DNA of 64,000 nucleotides. It comes from Sciurus carolinensis. Lineage: Eukaryota; Chordata; Mammalia; Rodentia; Sciuridae. Shown piece after piece: positions 45,590-55,960 of the stretch. Where the stretch lies: NCBI RefSeq assembly GCF_902686445.1, contig NC_062219.1, positions 147,356,057-147,420,056 on the forward strand, written 5' to 3'. The position numbers and the translations under genes were made by a program. The notes below the pieces were generated by a model. That model worked only from the letters and a program-made list of their open reading frames with translations. It was not told the DNA's origin and made no database searches. Each line of letters opens with the position of its first letter. The first letter of the stretch is position 1.

Positions 45590-46075
45590 GTATACATAAA
45601 AGCTTGTACCTATGTCTACAGCAGCATTCTTTGTAACTTTCAAAAGGTGGAAACAACCCAAATGTCCATCAACTTATGTATAAACAAATAAAATGTAGTA
45701 TATCTGTGTAATGAAGTATTATTCAGCCATAACAAGCAATGAGGTTCTAAGAAATTCTATAATAGGCATGAACTTTGAAAATACTATGATAAGTGAAAAA
45801 AAAAATCCAAATATAAAGGCCACATATGGTACAAATTCATTTATATGAAATGTCCAGAAGAGGCCAGAGACTGGTGGTGGCCAGGAGCTGAGGCGCCGGG
45901 TGGGGAATAATCGACAGTGGATATGAGGCTTCTTTGGGGTGGTAAAAATGTTCAGGAATTAGACAGCAGTAGTGATAAATGTGCAACTCTGTGCATATGC
46001 TAAAAAGCATGGACTTGTGTCTTTTAAAAAGATAAACTTTATGGTGTGTGGATTATCCTCAATAAAGCTGTTATC
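45590..46075 (+). pseudogene. Old L1M 3' end
   Basis: 'tggaaacaacccaaatgtcc', 'aatgaagtattattcagcca', 'agaggccagagactggtggt' and 'gtgtggattatcctcaataa' form the typical L1M 3' region in sense orientation, ending in an A-rich tail at about 46078. Confidence 0.8.
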
Positions 46076-46079
46076 AACA

Positions 46080-46989
46080 AAAGAAAATGAGTGAAGAAAA
46101 GTCTCTGGAGTTCCCTAGGATAAGAGGCTTGATTGAATCCTGAACCCAAGGTTTAGATCAAGTGATTGGAAAAAATCCCAGAATGAAGGACATGGCGAAG
46201 TGGTCTGTAGCCACACAAGGAGACATGGTCCCAATTCTGGAGCCTGTGGAGTACGGCCTGCTTTGGCTCCAGGTTGACCAGGCACTATAACGATAAACTG
46301 GACCCCATTCCCAAGACATTGACATCTCTACTCCCACTCCTGAATTGCCAGTGGATTTGCAAGTTTTAATATGGTTACCATTCATTCATTAAATATCTGA
46401 AGATTAAGGCACTGAGTTCCTGAACTGCATCGTCTGATGAATCCTGGTCGGCTTCCTGGAACAGGTGAGGCATAAATATCGGGCTCTTTGTTGCAGCAAT
46501 GAGGCTGAAATTCCTGAAAGAGGCTGACGCAGGGTGCAGATGATCAAAGAAGCCCTGGAAGCCTCCCAGAGGTCTAACATCCGGGGGAGTGAAGTCTAGA
46601 ATTGCTGGATATGACAGGAGCCATCAATTGGTGACAAAGGAAAGTTAATGCCAAGTCAAAGCTAGGAATTGACTAGCAGTATAAATAGTCAAGTTCAGAG
46701 CATCTTGAAGAAGTGGACACGGCGTGAGGAGACAATTACAGTTCCTCTTTTGGATGCTATTGTGGACAAATGTCCACAGTGTTAGTGACCAGTGTCATAC
46801 CAATATCATTGATGACACTAATATTGCAGAGGATCAGTCCACGAGTCCTGGATTCCCAGTCATTTGTCCCAGTACGGCTACTTCAAAGAGATGCCCTTAG
46901 GCTGCCTTGGGAGGGAGAAGATGAATTCCTAGATACAGACAATAGAGCTGCCAATGAGCGGAGGAGAGGTGAACAATCGTGACTGACAG
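46080..46989. other. Unannotated sequence
   Basis: No repeat or coding exon is recognised. A run of short plus-strand frames shows no domain. Confidence 0.35.
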
Positions 46990-47425
46990 TTATCAATACT
47001 TGGCCTATCACAGACATGGTGCTAAGGCCTGGAGATGTTTTAATTCTTTTGCTCCTCACTGTGCCTCTATGGGAGAAATATTATTACTGTTTTTGTTTGG
47101 TTTTGTTTTTTTGATACTAGAGATTGAACACAGGATTCTTAACCACTGAGCCACATCTCCAGCCCTTTTTGTGTTTCATTTAGAGACAGGGTCTCGCTGA
47201 GTTCCTTGGGGCCTCAATAAGTTGCTGAGACTGGCTTTGAACTTGTGTTCCTCCTGCCTCAGCCTCCCGAGTCACTGAGATTACAAACTATTATTACTGT
47301 TTTAAAGATGAGGCAAGTGAAGTTTGGGAATAAGTGATTTGACCAACAGCAGCATCATTGAAGCATCATCCTTAACCCCTGCATTACATGGGCTCAGGCA
47401 ATGTGAAGACCAGAGGAGGGTAAAT
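46990..47425 (-). repeat. MIR SINE, antisense, split by a young SINE
   Basis: Left part 'ttatcaatacttggcctatc' and 'ctcctcactgtgcctctatg'; right part 'ctgttttaaagatgaggcaa' and 'gtgatttgaccaacagcag'. They join into one reversed MIR when the SINE and one copy of its TSD are removed. Confidence 0.7.
47094..47288 (-). mobile_element. B1-dID SINE, minus orientation, 15-bp TSD
   Basis: Reversed ID half 'gagattgaacacaggattct', 'aaccactgagccacatctcc'. Reversed B1 half 'agagacagggtctcgctgag', 'cttgtgttcctcctgcctca', ending 'cactgagattaca'. The perfect TSD tattattactgtttt lies at 47079-47093 and 47289-47303. The B1 5' end is truncated. On the element strand the TSD begins AAAAC, as expected of L1-mediated insertion. 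Confidence 0.93.
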
Positions 47426-47655
47426 GGAGAAATCATACCTCACACTGCAACATTCATGCGGGAAAGAAAAAGTGAAGCAAGGGTCAAAATGAGTCATAAA
47501 AATGGGAAGTAGAACAGGAATGTACAATGGGCTTAAGTTCATTGCGACCACGTGGGAAAGGAAATGGAGAAGTGAATCTGAACTCTACGTTGCAAAACAA
47601 GCACAGGCTTTGAATGAAGTAAAGGCAAATTGGAGTCTATTAGGAATCACCATAA

Positions 47656-48545
47656 CTGGGTCAAATGGTGGGTCCATTCCAAGTTTTCTGAGGAATCTTC
47701 ACACTGCTTTTCCAAAGTGGTTGCACCAATCTGCAACTCCACCAGCAATGTATGAGTGTGCAGGGTGATAGATGTTTAATTTCATTTTATTACATATGGA
47801 TTTCCAATTTTCCCAGTACCATTTGTTGAACAGGCTATCTTTTCTCCATTGTATGTTTTTAGCTCCTTTGTCTAGTATGAGGTAACTGTACTTATGTGGG
47901 TTTGTCTCTGTGTTTTCTATTCTGTACCATTGGTCTGCCTGTCTATTTTGAACCCACATTTTGATCCAGTTATTCCACTCCTCAGTTCTCCTCCAAAGGA
48001 CTTAAAATTAGCATAGTGCAGTAACACAGCCATGTCAATGTTTATAGCAGCTCAATTCACAATAGCTAGATTGTGGAACCAACCTAGATGCCCTTCAACA
48101 GATGAATGGATAAAGAAACTGTGGTATATATACATGATGGAATATTATTCAGCCATAAAGAATAATAATATTATGGCATTTGCAGATAAATGGATGGAGT
48201 TGAAGAATATCATGCTAAGTGAAATAAGCCAATCCCAATAAACCAAAGGCTGAATGTTTTCCCTGATAAGTGGATGATGATATATAATAGTGGTGGGGGG
48301 ATGGGGAGTAAGAGAAGAATGGAGGAACTTTAGATTACGTAGAGGGAAATGAGAGGGAGGAGAGGTTGGGGGTATGAAAGATGGTGGAATGAGACAGACA
48401 TGATTACATATGTACATGTATTATTACATGAATGGTATGAATCTATATTGTGCACAACCATAGAAATGAAAAGATGTACCCCATTTGTGCACAATTTATC
48501 AAAATGCAATATGTAAATAAATAAATAACCAAAAAATTTTAAAAG
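47656..48545 (+). mobile_element. L1 3' end with large 5' inversion (twin priming)
   Basis: 47656-47950 is antisense L1: 'ctgggtcaaatggtgggtcc', 'ccaccagcaatgtatgagtg', 'ccagtaccatttgttgaaca', 'ttgtctagtatgaggtaact'. From about 47951 the strand switches to sense: 'acattttgatccagttattc', the ORF2p C-terminus (69-codon frame 48032-48241) and the 3' UTR. TSD tcaccataa at 47647-47655 and 48546-48554. About 18 bases of L1 sequence around 'cattttgatccag' occur in both arms, and the inverted arm has its own deletion near 47760. Confidence 0.93.
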
Positions 48546-48554
48546 TCACCATAA

Positions 48555-49360
48555 TCAAATAGGTAGCAAACATTCCGTGAGAACACGACTTTTATGAATC
48601 ACTGGTGGGCATGGGTAGGTGGTGGTGCGTGCTGTTGGCCCAATCAGAAGTTAGCAATAAAACATAATCCTCATTGCGCATTTCGATGTCCTCTTCCAGT
48701 GTCACTGAGTGCTCATCACGTTGATATCATCGTCTTGGAATGTAAGAATGCAAACTTTCCTGAAGTTCTAGCTTAATTTCTACGGAGTCAGGATGAACTC
48801 GAACAATGAAGCATTCGTTAGCCTGGAACCTGAGGGAGGAAAGTGCAAGTTTTTATTTGTCATAGATCAGTAATAACTATCAGGACCAGGACTCATCCAG
48901 GGTCAGACCCTGTGTGTCTATCCTGCTTGGCAAGGGACAGAACTCTGCATTTCTTGGTAGAATCACTATTAACTCCCTCCCCAAAATTGCCAGGGGCCAG
49001 AACCATCGAAGTTGCATAAGTTTAGTGGAGAGAGCATGCTAGGCAAAGCCCCCTAATAGCCAGCATGAGAGCTTGCCCCTCATCCTGGACACAGAATCTT
49101 CTTCCAACCATTACCTTCCTTAGGATCTGTTTCTCTGAGTTCAGCATCTGGTGTTTAGTGAGAGATGGAAATAAATGTGCAATAAATGTGCGCTAGTAAG
49201 CTTTCAGCATCCTTGCTGAAACATAACTAATAGCCATGAAATGGAACAACAAATGTGTCATACACTGATGGATGTGTTATAGGCCCTAGAAAGAGGAGAA
49301 ATTAATGTGGAGTGCGGTCATTAATGAAGATTCAACAGGAAAGTCCACCCTAAAAGGATT
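48555..49360. other. Unannotated sequence
   Basis: No repeat or exon is recognised. Confidence 0.35.
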
Positions 49361-49415
<55 letters not shown>

Positions 49416-49432
49416 GTATGTATATATATTTG
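49361..49432. repeat. (TA)n microsatellite with G interruptions
   Basis: About 30 TA units with tatgta interruptions near the 3' side. Cruciform-prone. Confidence 0.93.
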
Positions 49433-49959
49433 TGGGTTTTTTTTAGTGCTCCGTATCTTCCCATTTGATAAAGGAGGTCACGCTTGCCCTGACTCACAGC
49501 TTAACATTAACTAGCTCGGATAATGACCAAGATCCTTGAGATGAGGGTGCTGGAACACAGAGATATCTGAAGAAAGAGCCTCATTTTATCCATCAAATAG
49601 AAAAGGCAGGAAAAGTGGGGTGTGGGGCCCCCAGGCGGAAGGAACTGCCTCCTCTAGTGCGCACCAGACTCGTTCAGGGCAGAAGGTTGCATGTTTTCCG
49701 TGTGAGGTTTCCTCTAGCCTGAACGTACACGGCCCCCTCCGGCAGCCTTCCCATTCCTCAGCAAGCTCCGAAGCTCCAAGGAGCAAGGAGTGAGTGACAC
49801 AGTGCTCACCTGACCAGGGACTATCTCCAGAGCCTTGGAGACATTCTCATACCCTCCCCCCTCTGAAGACGATTCTGTGCTCACTAAGCACCTTCCCTGT
49901 CGCCCACTCACTAACAAGGAAACCAAAGCGGAGAAAGGTGGCGCTCCGGACAGAATGTG
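49433..49959. other. Unannotated sequence
   Basis: No repeat or exon is recognised; overlapping short frames on both strands at 49586-49994. Confidence 0.35.
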
Positions 49960-50114
49960 CCTGCGTCCCCAGAATTCATATGTGGAGGTCGTGACCCTCA
50001 GTGGGCTGTTGGGGCCATTGAAGTCATTGGGGCACAAGGTGAAGGCCCTGATGAATGAGATTTGTGTCTTCATAAGAAGAGACATGAAAGCCTCTCTCTC
50101 TCTCCCTCACTTCC

Positions 50115-50180
<66 letters not shown>

Positions 50181-50345
50181 TAGAAGGATACAGCTATCCT
50201 ACAAGACAGAAAGAGGGACCTTGACAAGTACTGAATCAACTGGCACTTTGATCTTGAACTCGCACCTCCAGAACTGTGAGGACATCAATGTCTCTTGTTC
50301 AAGTCTCCTCGTCTGTGACACTCTGCCCTAGCAGCCCAATCTACG
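49960..50345 (+). mobile_element. MLT1-type LTR with internal (TC)n expansion
   Basis: 'ccagaattcatatgtggagg', 'tcttcataagaagagacatg', then a pyrimidine tract, then 'gatcttgaactcgcacctcc' and 'agaactgtgaggacatcaat'. The usual short CT-rich part of MLT1 has grown into a (TC)n of about 60 bases. Confidence 0.75.
50119..50174. repeat. (TC)n microsatellite in MLT1
   Basis: A nearly pure CT run with a less regular leader from 50094. Purine/pyrimidine mirror symmetry could allow H-DNA. Open frames reading Ser-Leu or Arg-Glu repeats across it are artefacts. Confidence 0.93.
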
Positions 50346-52782
50346 GCAATCAGCTTGCCCAAGGAGTCAGAGCTAGTGAATGGATTTGAACCAAGTGTCT
50401 TAAGTGGAGTTCACGTACTTAACCTCCCACACCCCCACTGCACCTGGTGACGCTGTGCAGCTGCTTGGTGCTGCCAAGCCATGCAAAGCCAGCACACAGC
50501 TCCCCGAGACACCAGTGCTACAAGAGATGCTGTACAGGTGTCCACAGGTTACGGCTTCGCCATGGCACCAGGGAGGGTAAAGAAGACACCTTGACCATCT
50601 AGGTCCTCGCCAATGATTCTAGAGCCATGTGGAGGCCATGGCTGAAGACGGTGGAATGACAGAAGAACTAAAGACAGTTCTGGAAGGGGAGATGTGGAGG
50701 TGGGGCCGCAGGAATGGACACAAAGCAGCTTGCAGTCTGGAAAGGTCGGAATGCAGGGCACTGTTTGAAGCATCCCAACCCATTCTGTTTCAGGGAAATA
50801 ACATTTCCTGGCCACAAATGACCCCAGTATCTCAGGTCTCATGTCTAAACCCTGATGCAGCAGACCACCGTGGGAGCGGTTTCCAGATTGGTGAGCTACC
50901 GGCACGAACTGGGAGAGCTTTTCCTTATTTAGGTTTCCATGATGAGATGTGACAGAGAGTGGTTTGTGAGCCCCCAGCACCTTCAGCACCTTCGCACAGG
51001 CAAGATCTGAGCTGTTTTCTCCCAGGTGCTGTTGATTCGAGTGGCAGATATGAACTTGGACACACTCTCGGCGAGATGCAGGGGTGGATGCTGGAGAAAG
51101 GGATGAAGAGGTACAGCCCCTGCCACCAGGACCTTGCAGACCAGGCAAGGATCCAATGTCCATGAACTCAAAGGCAACACAGCGACCATGACGACAGGGT
51201 ATGAGGCGCCCAGGACGGCACAGAAGGGAAATGCCTAACTTCACAAGAAAGTTTCAGAGAGAGAGAGCCACAGCGGACTAGTGCAAGGAGCCCCAGAGCT
51301 TGCAGGTGGAGGGGCAGGAAGGAAGACTGCTGGCAGAAGGGACGCCAATCTGAAGGTCCTTGTCATGCTATGGTTGGGGACAGATAGTGACAGGTCAGTA
51401 GTAGCAGGGGACGGGGTGTGGCGGGGACTGGAAACTTCCCCCTCTCTCCTGCCCTGTACGTTGCTTCCCTCCAGTTAAAAAGCAGAACAAAAATTCTGGC
51501 TCTATCCCTAGCAGTCTCCCAGATTGCATTTTTTCCCTCTGTTTTCTGAGTCACTACATGAAATGTGTACATCTCCCTTGTACCCGTGAAACCAAACAGG
51601 CTCCCAATCTCCCATTTCCTGTCAATGGCAGATTTCCCCCTAATCTGATTACCACTATATTATCAGACTCTATTTCACATTACCCTTTTTTGCATATAGA
51701 TGGAATTTTCAGGGTGTTTCTTTTTCCTAAAGGCTTAAAATAATTTTTACCCTGTTAAACACCCTTTAAATGCTTTTTCAATGAATGTGACTCATTACGG
51801 GTGAGATTTATTCCCTTCTGGCTCTTTGCAAAGGGCGTAGCATTAAGGAGATAACAGGTTTTGACAAGGTATTAAAGAAGGGTTAAGTCCACAGAGTTCG
51901 TGGTATTTTCCGGCACAGAGTTTGGGGCAACATTTCACATTTATTTTGTTCCGTGGGGCTTTGCAGTACAACCCCCACAGCTGCAGCCACCAAGGAACCT
52001 ACTGTGTGAGAGTTCACATAAGGATTCCTGGCTCCCAAGTTGCCTGAAAGAGATCAGAGTGTCTTAGAAACAAAGAAGATTTCTTTCTCTCTCTCTCTCT
52101 CTGATCATGATAACCACAAATGGAAAAGAACACTGAACCAAAAATAGTAGCACCATTTACTCTGACAGAATAGGAAACAGGCGGCTTCTGCTTGAGAGTT
52201 TAAGGATCTCAGGAAAGCAACACCTCTGTGACTCCTTTTACTCATCTGTCAAACGGAGAGGATGATATGGATGCACATGCAGTTCTCTCAGCAGAGGCCA
52301 GAATTAGCACAACGTTGAATCCAATTTGTACGAGCTCTGAATTTTACCCAAGGAATGGCCTAATATAGTGGAGTCGTCCGCCAGCCAAATGGCAGGCAGC
52401 GATTGCCGCGGGTTTTAATAAAGTCCTATTTATAGCCAGAATTCTGGAGCTGCATTTGCAATTGTCTGTTAGATAAAATAAATACATCATTATTATATGC
52501 ACCATGTAGAGTACAGTCGAACATTCTAACACAGAAATGAACAGTCTTTAAAACTTCAATGCCATGTGGGAAGGTAGAAAATCTGCACACTTTGGAGTCC
52601 AAAAATATGGTTCCTATTCTCTGCTTGGCTCTGTGTGACTCTCACACTCGCTGCAGCCTAAATCATTAGTTCCCAAACTGTTCACACAGGTACTCCTCCC
52701 TGCAAAGAGGAGCAAAAAGTCCTACGTCCAGGAATTCAGGGGGAAACCTGAAGCCGCCTCTGGTAAAGACAACATCCCATTT
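50346..52782. other. Unannotated, contains the longest open frame of the window
   Basis: No repeat is recognised except a short (TC)n at 52081-52102 and MIR-like scraps near 52215-52275. The minus-strand frame 50549-51244 is 231 codons, the longest here. It has no domain I recognise, no promoter or splice context that I can support, and overlapping plus-strand frames of 68-107 codons. I list it as non-coding by default. Confidence 0.35.
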
Positions 52783-52797
52783 AAAATACTCTGATTG

Positions 52798-53006
52798 AAG
52801 CCAGGTACAGTGGCCTTGCCTGTAATCCCAGCAGCTCGGGAGGCTGAGGCAGGAGGATCGCAAGTTCAAAACCAGCCTCAGCAATGGCGAGGCGGTAAGC
52901 AACTCGGCGAGACAGGTCTCTAAATAAAATACAAACTAGGGCTGGGGCTGGGGCTCAGTGGTCAAGTGACCCTGAGTTCAATCCTGAGTACCCCAAAAAA
53001 TAAAAT
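52798..53006 (+). mobile_element. B1-dID SINE, full length, about 15-bp TSD
   Basis: 'gccaggtacagtggccttgc', 'ctgtaatcccagcagctcgg', 'gaggctgaggcaggaggatc', linker 'taaataaaatacaaacta', ID half 'gggctggggctggggctcag', 'accctgagttcaatcctgag'. The 'ggctgg' unit is duplicated. TSD 52783-52797 against 53007-53021 agrees at 13 of 15 positions (core aaaata.tctgat). Confidence 0.93.
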
Positions 53007-53167
53007 AAAATATTCTGATGGATTGCAAAAATTAATTTGAACTTTGTGTTTTGAATCTATTTTATGTGTTCATTATTTTAAAGTAAAAGTGTTTTAAATT
53101 TGTTATTATCTTATAAAATTTTCCCTCCAGAAGTTGTATCATGTCTACCCTGTGGATTGAAGTTTCT

Positions 53168-53803
53168 TTCTTTCTCCTTTTTTTAAATTATTTTTTAAAT
53201 TTTTACAGACTGCATTTTGATTCATTGTACACAAATGGGGTACAACTTTTCGTTTCTATGGTTGTGCCCGATGTAGATTCATACCATTCATATAATCATA
53301 CATGTACATAGGGTAATGATGCCTGTCTCATTCCACCATCTTTCATACCCCCACCAGCTCCTCCCTCTCATTTCCCTCTATGTAATCTAAAGTTCCTCCA
53401 TTCTTCTCTCACCCCCCATTCCCCACTCCCATTATGAATTACCATCCACTTATCAGGAAAAACATTCCCTTTGGTTTTTTGGGATTGGCTAATTTCACTG
53501 AGCATGATATTCTCCAATTCCATCCATTTATCTGTAAATGCCATAATATTATTCTTCTTTATGACTGAATAATATTCCATTGTGTATATATAACACAGTT
53601 TCTTTGGTAACTGGAGGTTGAACCCTGGAGCTCTTAACCAACTGAGCCAAATCCCCAGTCCTTTTTGTTTTTTATATTGAGACAGGGTCTCATTAAGTTG
53701 CTTAGGGCCTCACTAAGTTGCTGAGGCTGACTTTGAACTGGTGACCTCAGTCTCAGCCTCCCAAGCCTCTGGGATTACAGGCTGAACCACTGCACCCAGC
53801 AGC
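53168..53803 (-). mobile_element. Chimeric retroposon: B1-dID SINE fused to L1 3' end
   Basis: On the minus strand the order is a complete SINE (53803 down to 53606), then directly L1 ORF2 C-terminus and 3' UTR (53605 down to about 53220), then an A-rich tail. The 70-codon minus frame 53368-53580 is the ORF2p C-terminus (MEYYSVIKKNN, KWMELENIMLSE). At the joint (plus 53594-53612, 'acagtttctttggtaactg') there is no A tail after the SINE and no TSD between the two parts. One TSD, ttgaagtttct, encloses the whole unit at 53157-53167 and 53804-53814. Confidence 0.85.
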
Positions 53804-53825
53804 TTGAAGTTTCTGTTGGTGCATC

Positions 53826-54140
53826 ACTATGTATCTCAGTGCGATGGCTCCGCTTATGATCGTCTGACTTTGCAGTGGTGCAAAGTGCTCCACAGTCAGT
53901 GGACCCTGCACTTTGCATTCTGAATGTGGGTCTTTTCCTGGGCTACCTGGTAAGGTGCTCTCTTGCTGGGCTGTGCATGGGCAGTCAGCAGAGCTCCCCA
54001 GTAGTCACCCAATCATGAGGTGACTGCAGGGAGCTGGGTTGCTGAGCGGGAATGTTCACGAGGCAGGTTACTGACTGCATTTTTCCACTTATGATGTTTT
54101 CAGCTTACGCTGGGCTTATGGGGACGCAGTGCCACCGGAG
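53826..54140 (+). mobile_element. Non-autonomous DNA transposon, copy 2
   Basis: 'cttgctgggctgtgcatggg', 'cagtcagcagagctccccag' and the 3' part 'tttttccacttatgatgttt', 'tcagcttacgctgggcttat' match the layout of the element at 37766. The 5' end 'gcgatggctccgcttatg' is decayed. Confidence 0.5.
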
Positions 54141-54321
54141 GCTGAGCAGCCTCTGCATCTGCTTCCAACAGTTCTGCCTCTCACAGCCCCGCTCCCTCTG
54201 CCTGATCATTCCCTGCAACAAATGAAGTTGTCTTACCCTTAAAAGAGAAAACGAAGCCATGCGATGGGAGCTTCCTGGCATTCCCTCTGCACGATTCCCG
54301 CCCCCACCTGTGCCGTGTCTT

Positions 54322-54842
54322 CTGTCCCTGCCTTGATTGTCAACTTGGCTGGAATGAGAGTCACCTGGGACGTTGGTCAAGCACACTGCTGGGTGTGTCC
54401 GTGAGGCTGTTTCCTGACAACTGGCATGTGGATCAACAAACGAAGAGGGGAGGCCTGTCCTGACCTGGGGCGGCATCGTCCAGAGAGCTGGGGCCCGTGG
54501 GGAACTAAGACACAAGAAGCGGGGAGCTCTCCGCTGCCAGGCGTCGTTCTTCTTGAGCGGAGGTGGTCTGTTTTGTTTGGTGTGGTTCTGCTCCCCTCAC
54601 GCGCAGACATCAGACTTGGACCGGCAATTCCCCAGAGTGGACTTTAACTGGGCCCAATCGTCGACCCCTCTTCTTCTGAGGCTCCCGCTTCCTCGACTGA
54701 GCAGCTACTGGATTCTGTCTCTCCAGGCTGCAGACGGCCATTGTGGACCCTCCGGACTCTGATTGTGTGAAATCCAAGCACGCCCTCTCAGAATTCTAGA
54801 CATTCTGCTGGTCTGGCTCCTCTGGAGCACCCAGCTAACTCA
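54322..54842 (+). mobile_element. MLT2B-like ERVL LTR
   Basis: 'ccttgattgtcaacttggct', 'tgctgggtgtgtccgtgagg', 'ctgcagacggccattgtgga' and the end 'tctggagcacccagctaact' then 'ca'. Same family type as the LTR at 17922, but a different subfamily with a GC-rich middle. Many CpGs remain around 54470-54610. Confidence 0.7.
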
Positions 54843-55034
54843 GTCTCCTTGGTCCTTCCCGTTTTCACGTGCAGTGTCTGTGCTCTCAGGACAGGCCGTG
54901 GTGCCGCCCCCCTCCTGCCTTTCTAGGGACACTTTCTGGGTCATCTCCTTATCTTCCGCATCCTTGCCTTCCCCTCCTCCAACAGAGTCTTCCCATTGGT
55001 ATCCAATTTTTTTAGAATCTTCCACTGAAAATGA

Positions 55035-55185
55035 AGCAGTTAACCTGGTACAGAGGTACATGCCTATATGCCCAGCACCCTGGAGGCCAAGGGAGGAGGA
55101 TCTCTTGAGCCCGGGGCTCAAGTTCAGCTTGGACAACACACTGAGACCCTGGCTGAAAATAAAACAAACAAACAAAAAAACAGTA
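55035..55185 (+). mobile_element. Old monomeric B1/Alu-like SINE
   Basis: 'acctggtacagaggtacatg', 'cctggaggccaagggaggag', 'gatctcttgagcccggggct', 'acactgagaccctggctgaa' and an A-rich tail with caaacaaacaaa. No ID half, and 'ttgagcccggg' is closer to ancestral 7SL monomers than to the dimeric copies, so it predates them. Confidence 0.7.
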
Positions 55186-55319
55186 ATTGAAAAACCACAT
55201 AGTTCTGTGGACCCCATATCTCTTATCAGCCTACGACCCTCTCTATATTTCCATTCAGAAGCAAAGTTGCTCAGAGCTGGTCCTTATTTAGCCTCCATCT
55301 AAATTTATTTCCATATTTA

Positions 55320-55960
55320 AAAAAAGAGGTACGTGCACAGTTTTAAAAAGTCAGATTATTTAATGGTGCTTATAAGAAGCATAATTCTCCTCTCTACCCT
55401 TTGAGTCCAAGTCTGCTGACGAAGGCAAACACCTTCCATTTTTTTGAGTTTTTTCACTAGTTATTTATACTTATATTTCTAAATAATATTATTGAACAGT
55501 ACGTCACCAGACATGCAGTGTGTAATCTTCTGCACACTGAATTTTTTTGTTCAGTGTTATGGTGTAACACTAGTTCACACAAGTTCACTTTCATTACATG
55601 TTGTGTAATATTCAGTTCAATAAATTTACCACAGTGCTGTTTATCTGTCCTCTTGAGATGGGTCATCGGAGCTGTTTCCAGGTCTTTCTTCAATCGTAAA
55701 CAAAGTCACCATGAACATTCCTACACACTCCGTTGGGCAGATTTGCAAGATTTCCTCTACCATTCCTAGGTGTGAATTAAGGGAATTATTAGTATGCACA
55801 TCCTGGATTTTTTTTAACTTACTTTATGAAATAGAAGTTCTTAATATTAAATTAACATTGAAGGAGTCAAATGTATCAGTCTTCTCTTTTACAGTTTGCC
55901 CTTTTTGCATATTAAGAAGGTCTTTACCACTCTAAAAATCATGAAAATATTCTTCCCTGT
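55320..55960 (-). pseudogene. Old L1 (L1ME-like) 3' part, antisense
   Basis: 'atgaacattcctacacactc', 'ttgcaagatttcctctacca' and 'tgccctttttgcatattaag' are antisense words of old L1 elements. No intact frame. Confidence 0.55.

Noticed and set aside
50024..50239. Arg-Glu or Ser-Leu repeat protein frames
   Set aside because: They are translations of the (TC)n microsatellite in different frames.
54763..55302. 179-codon plus-strand frame
   Set aside because: It runs from the end of an LTR through unique sequence into an old B1 SINE, with no domain or gene context.
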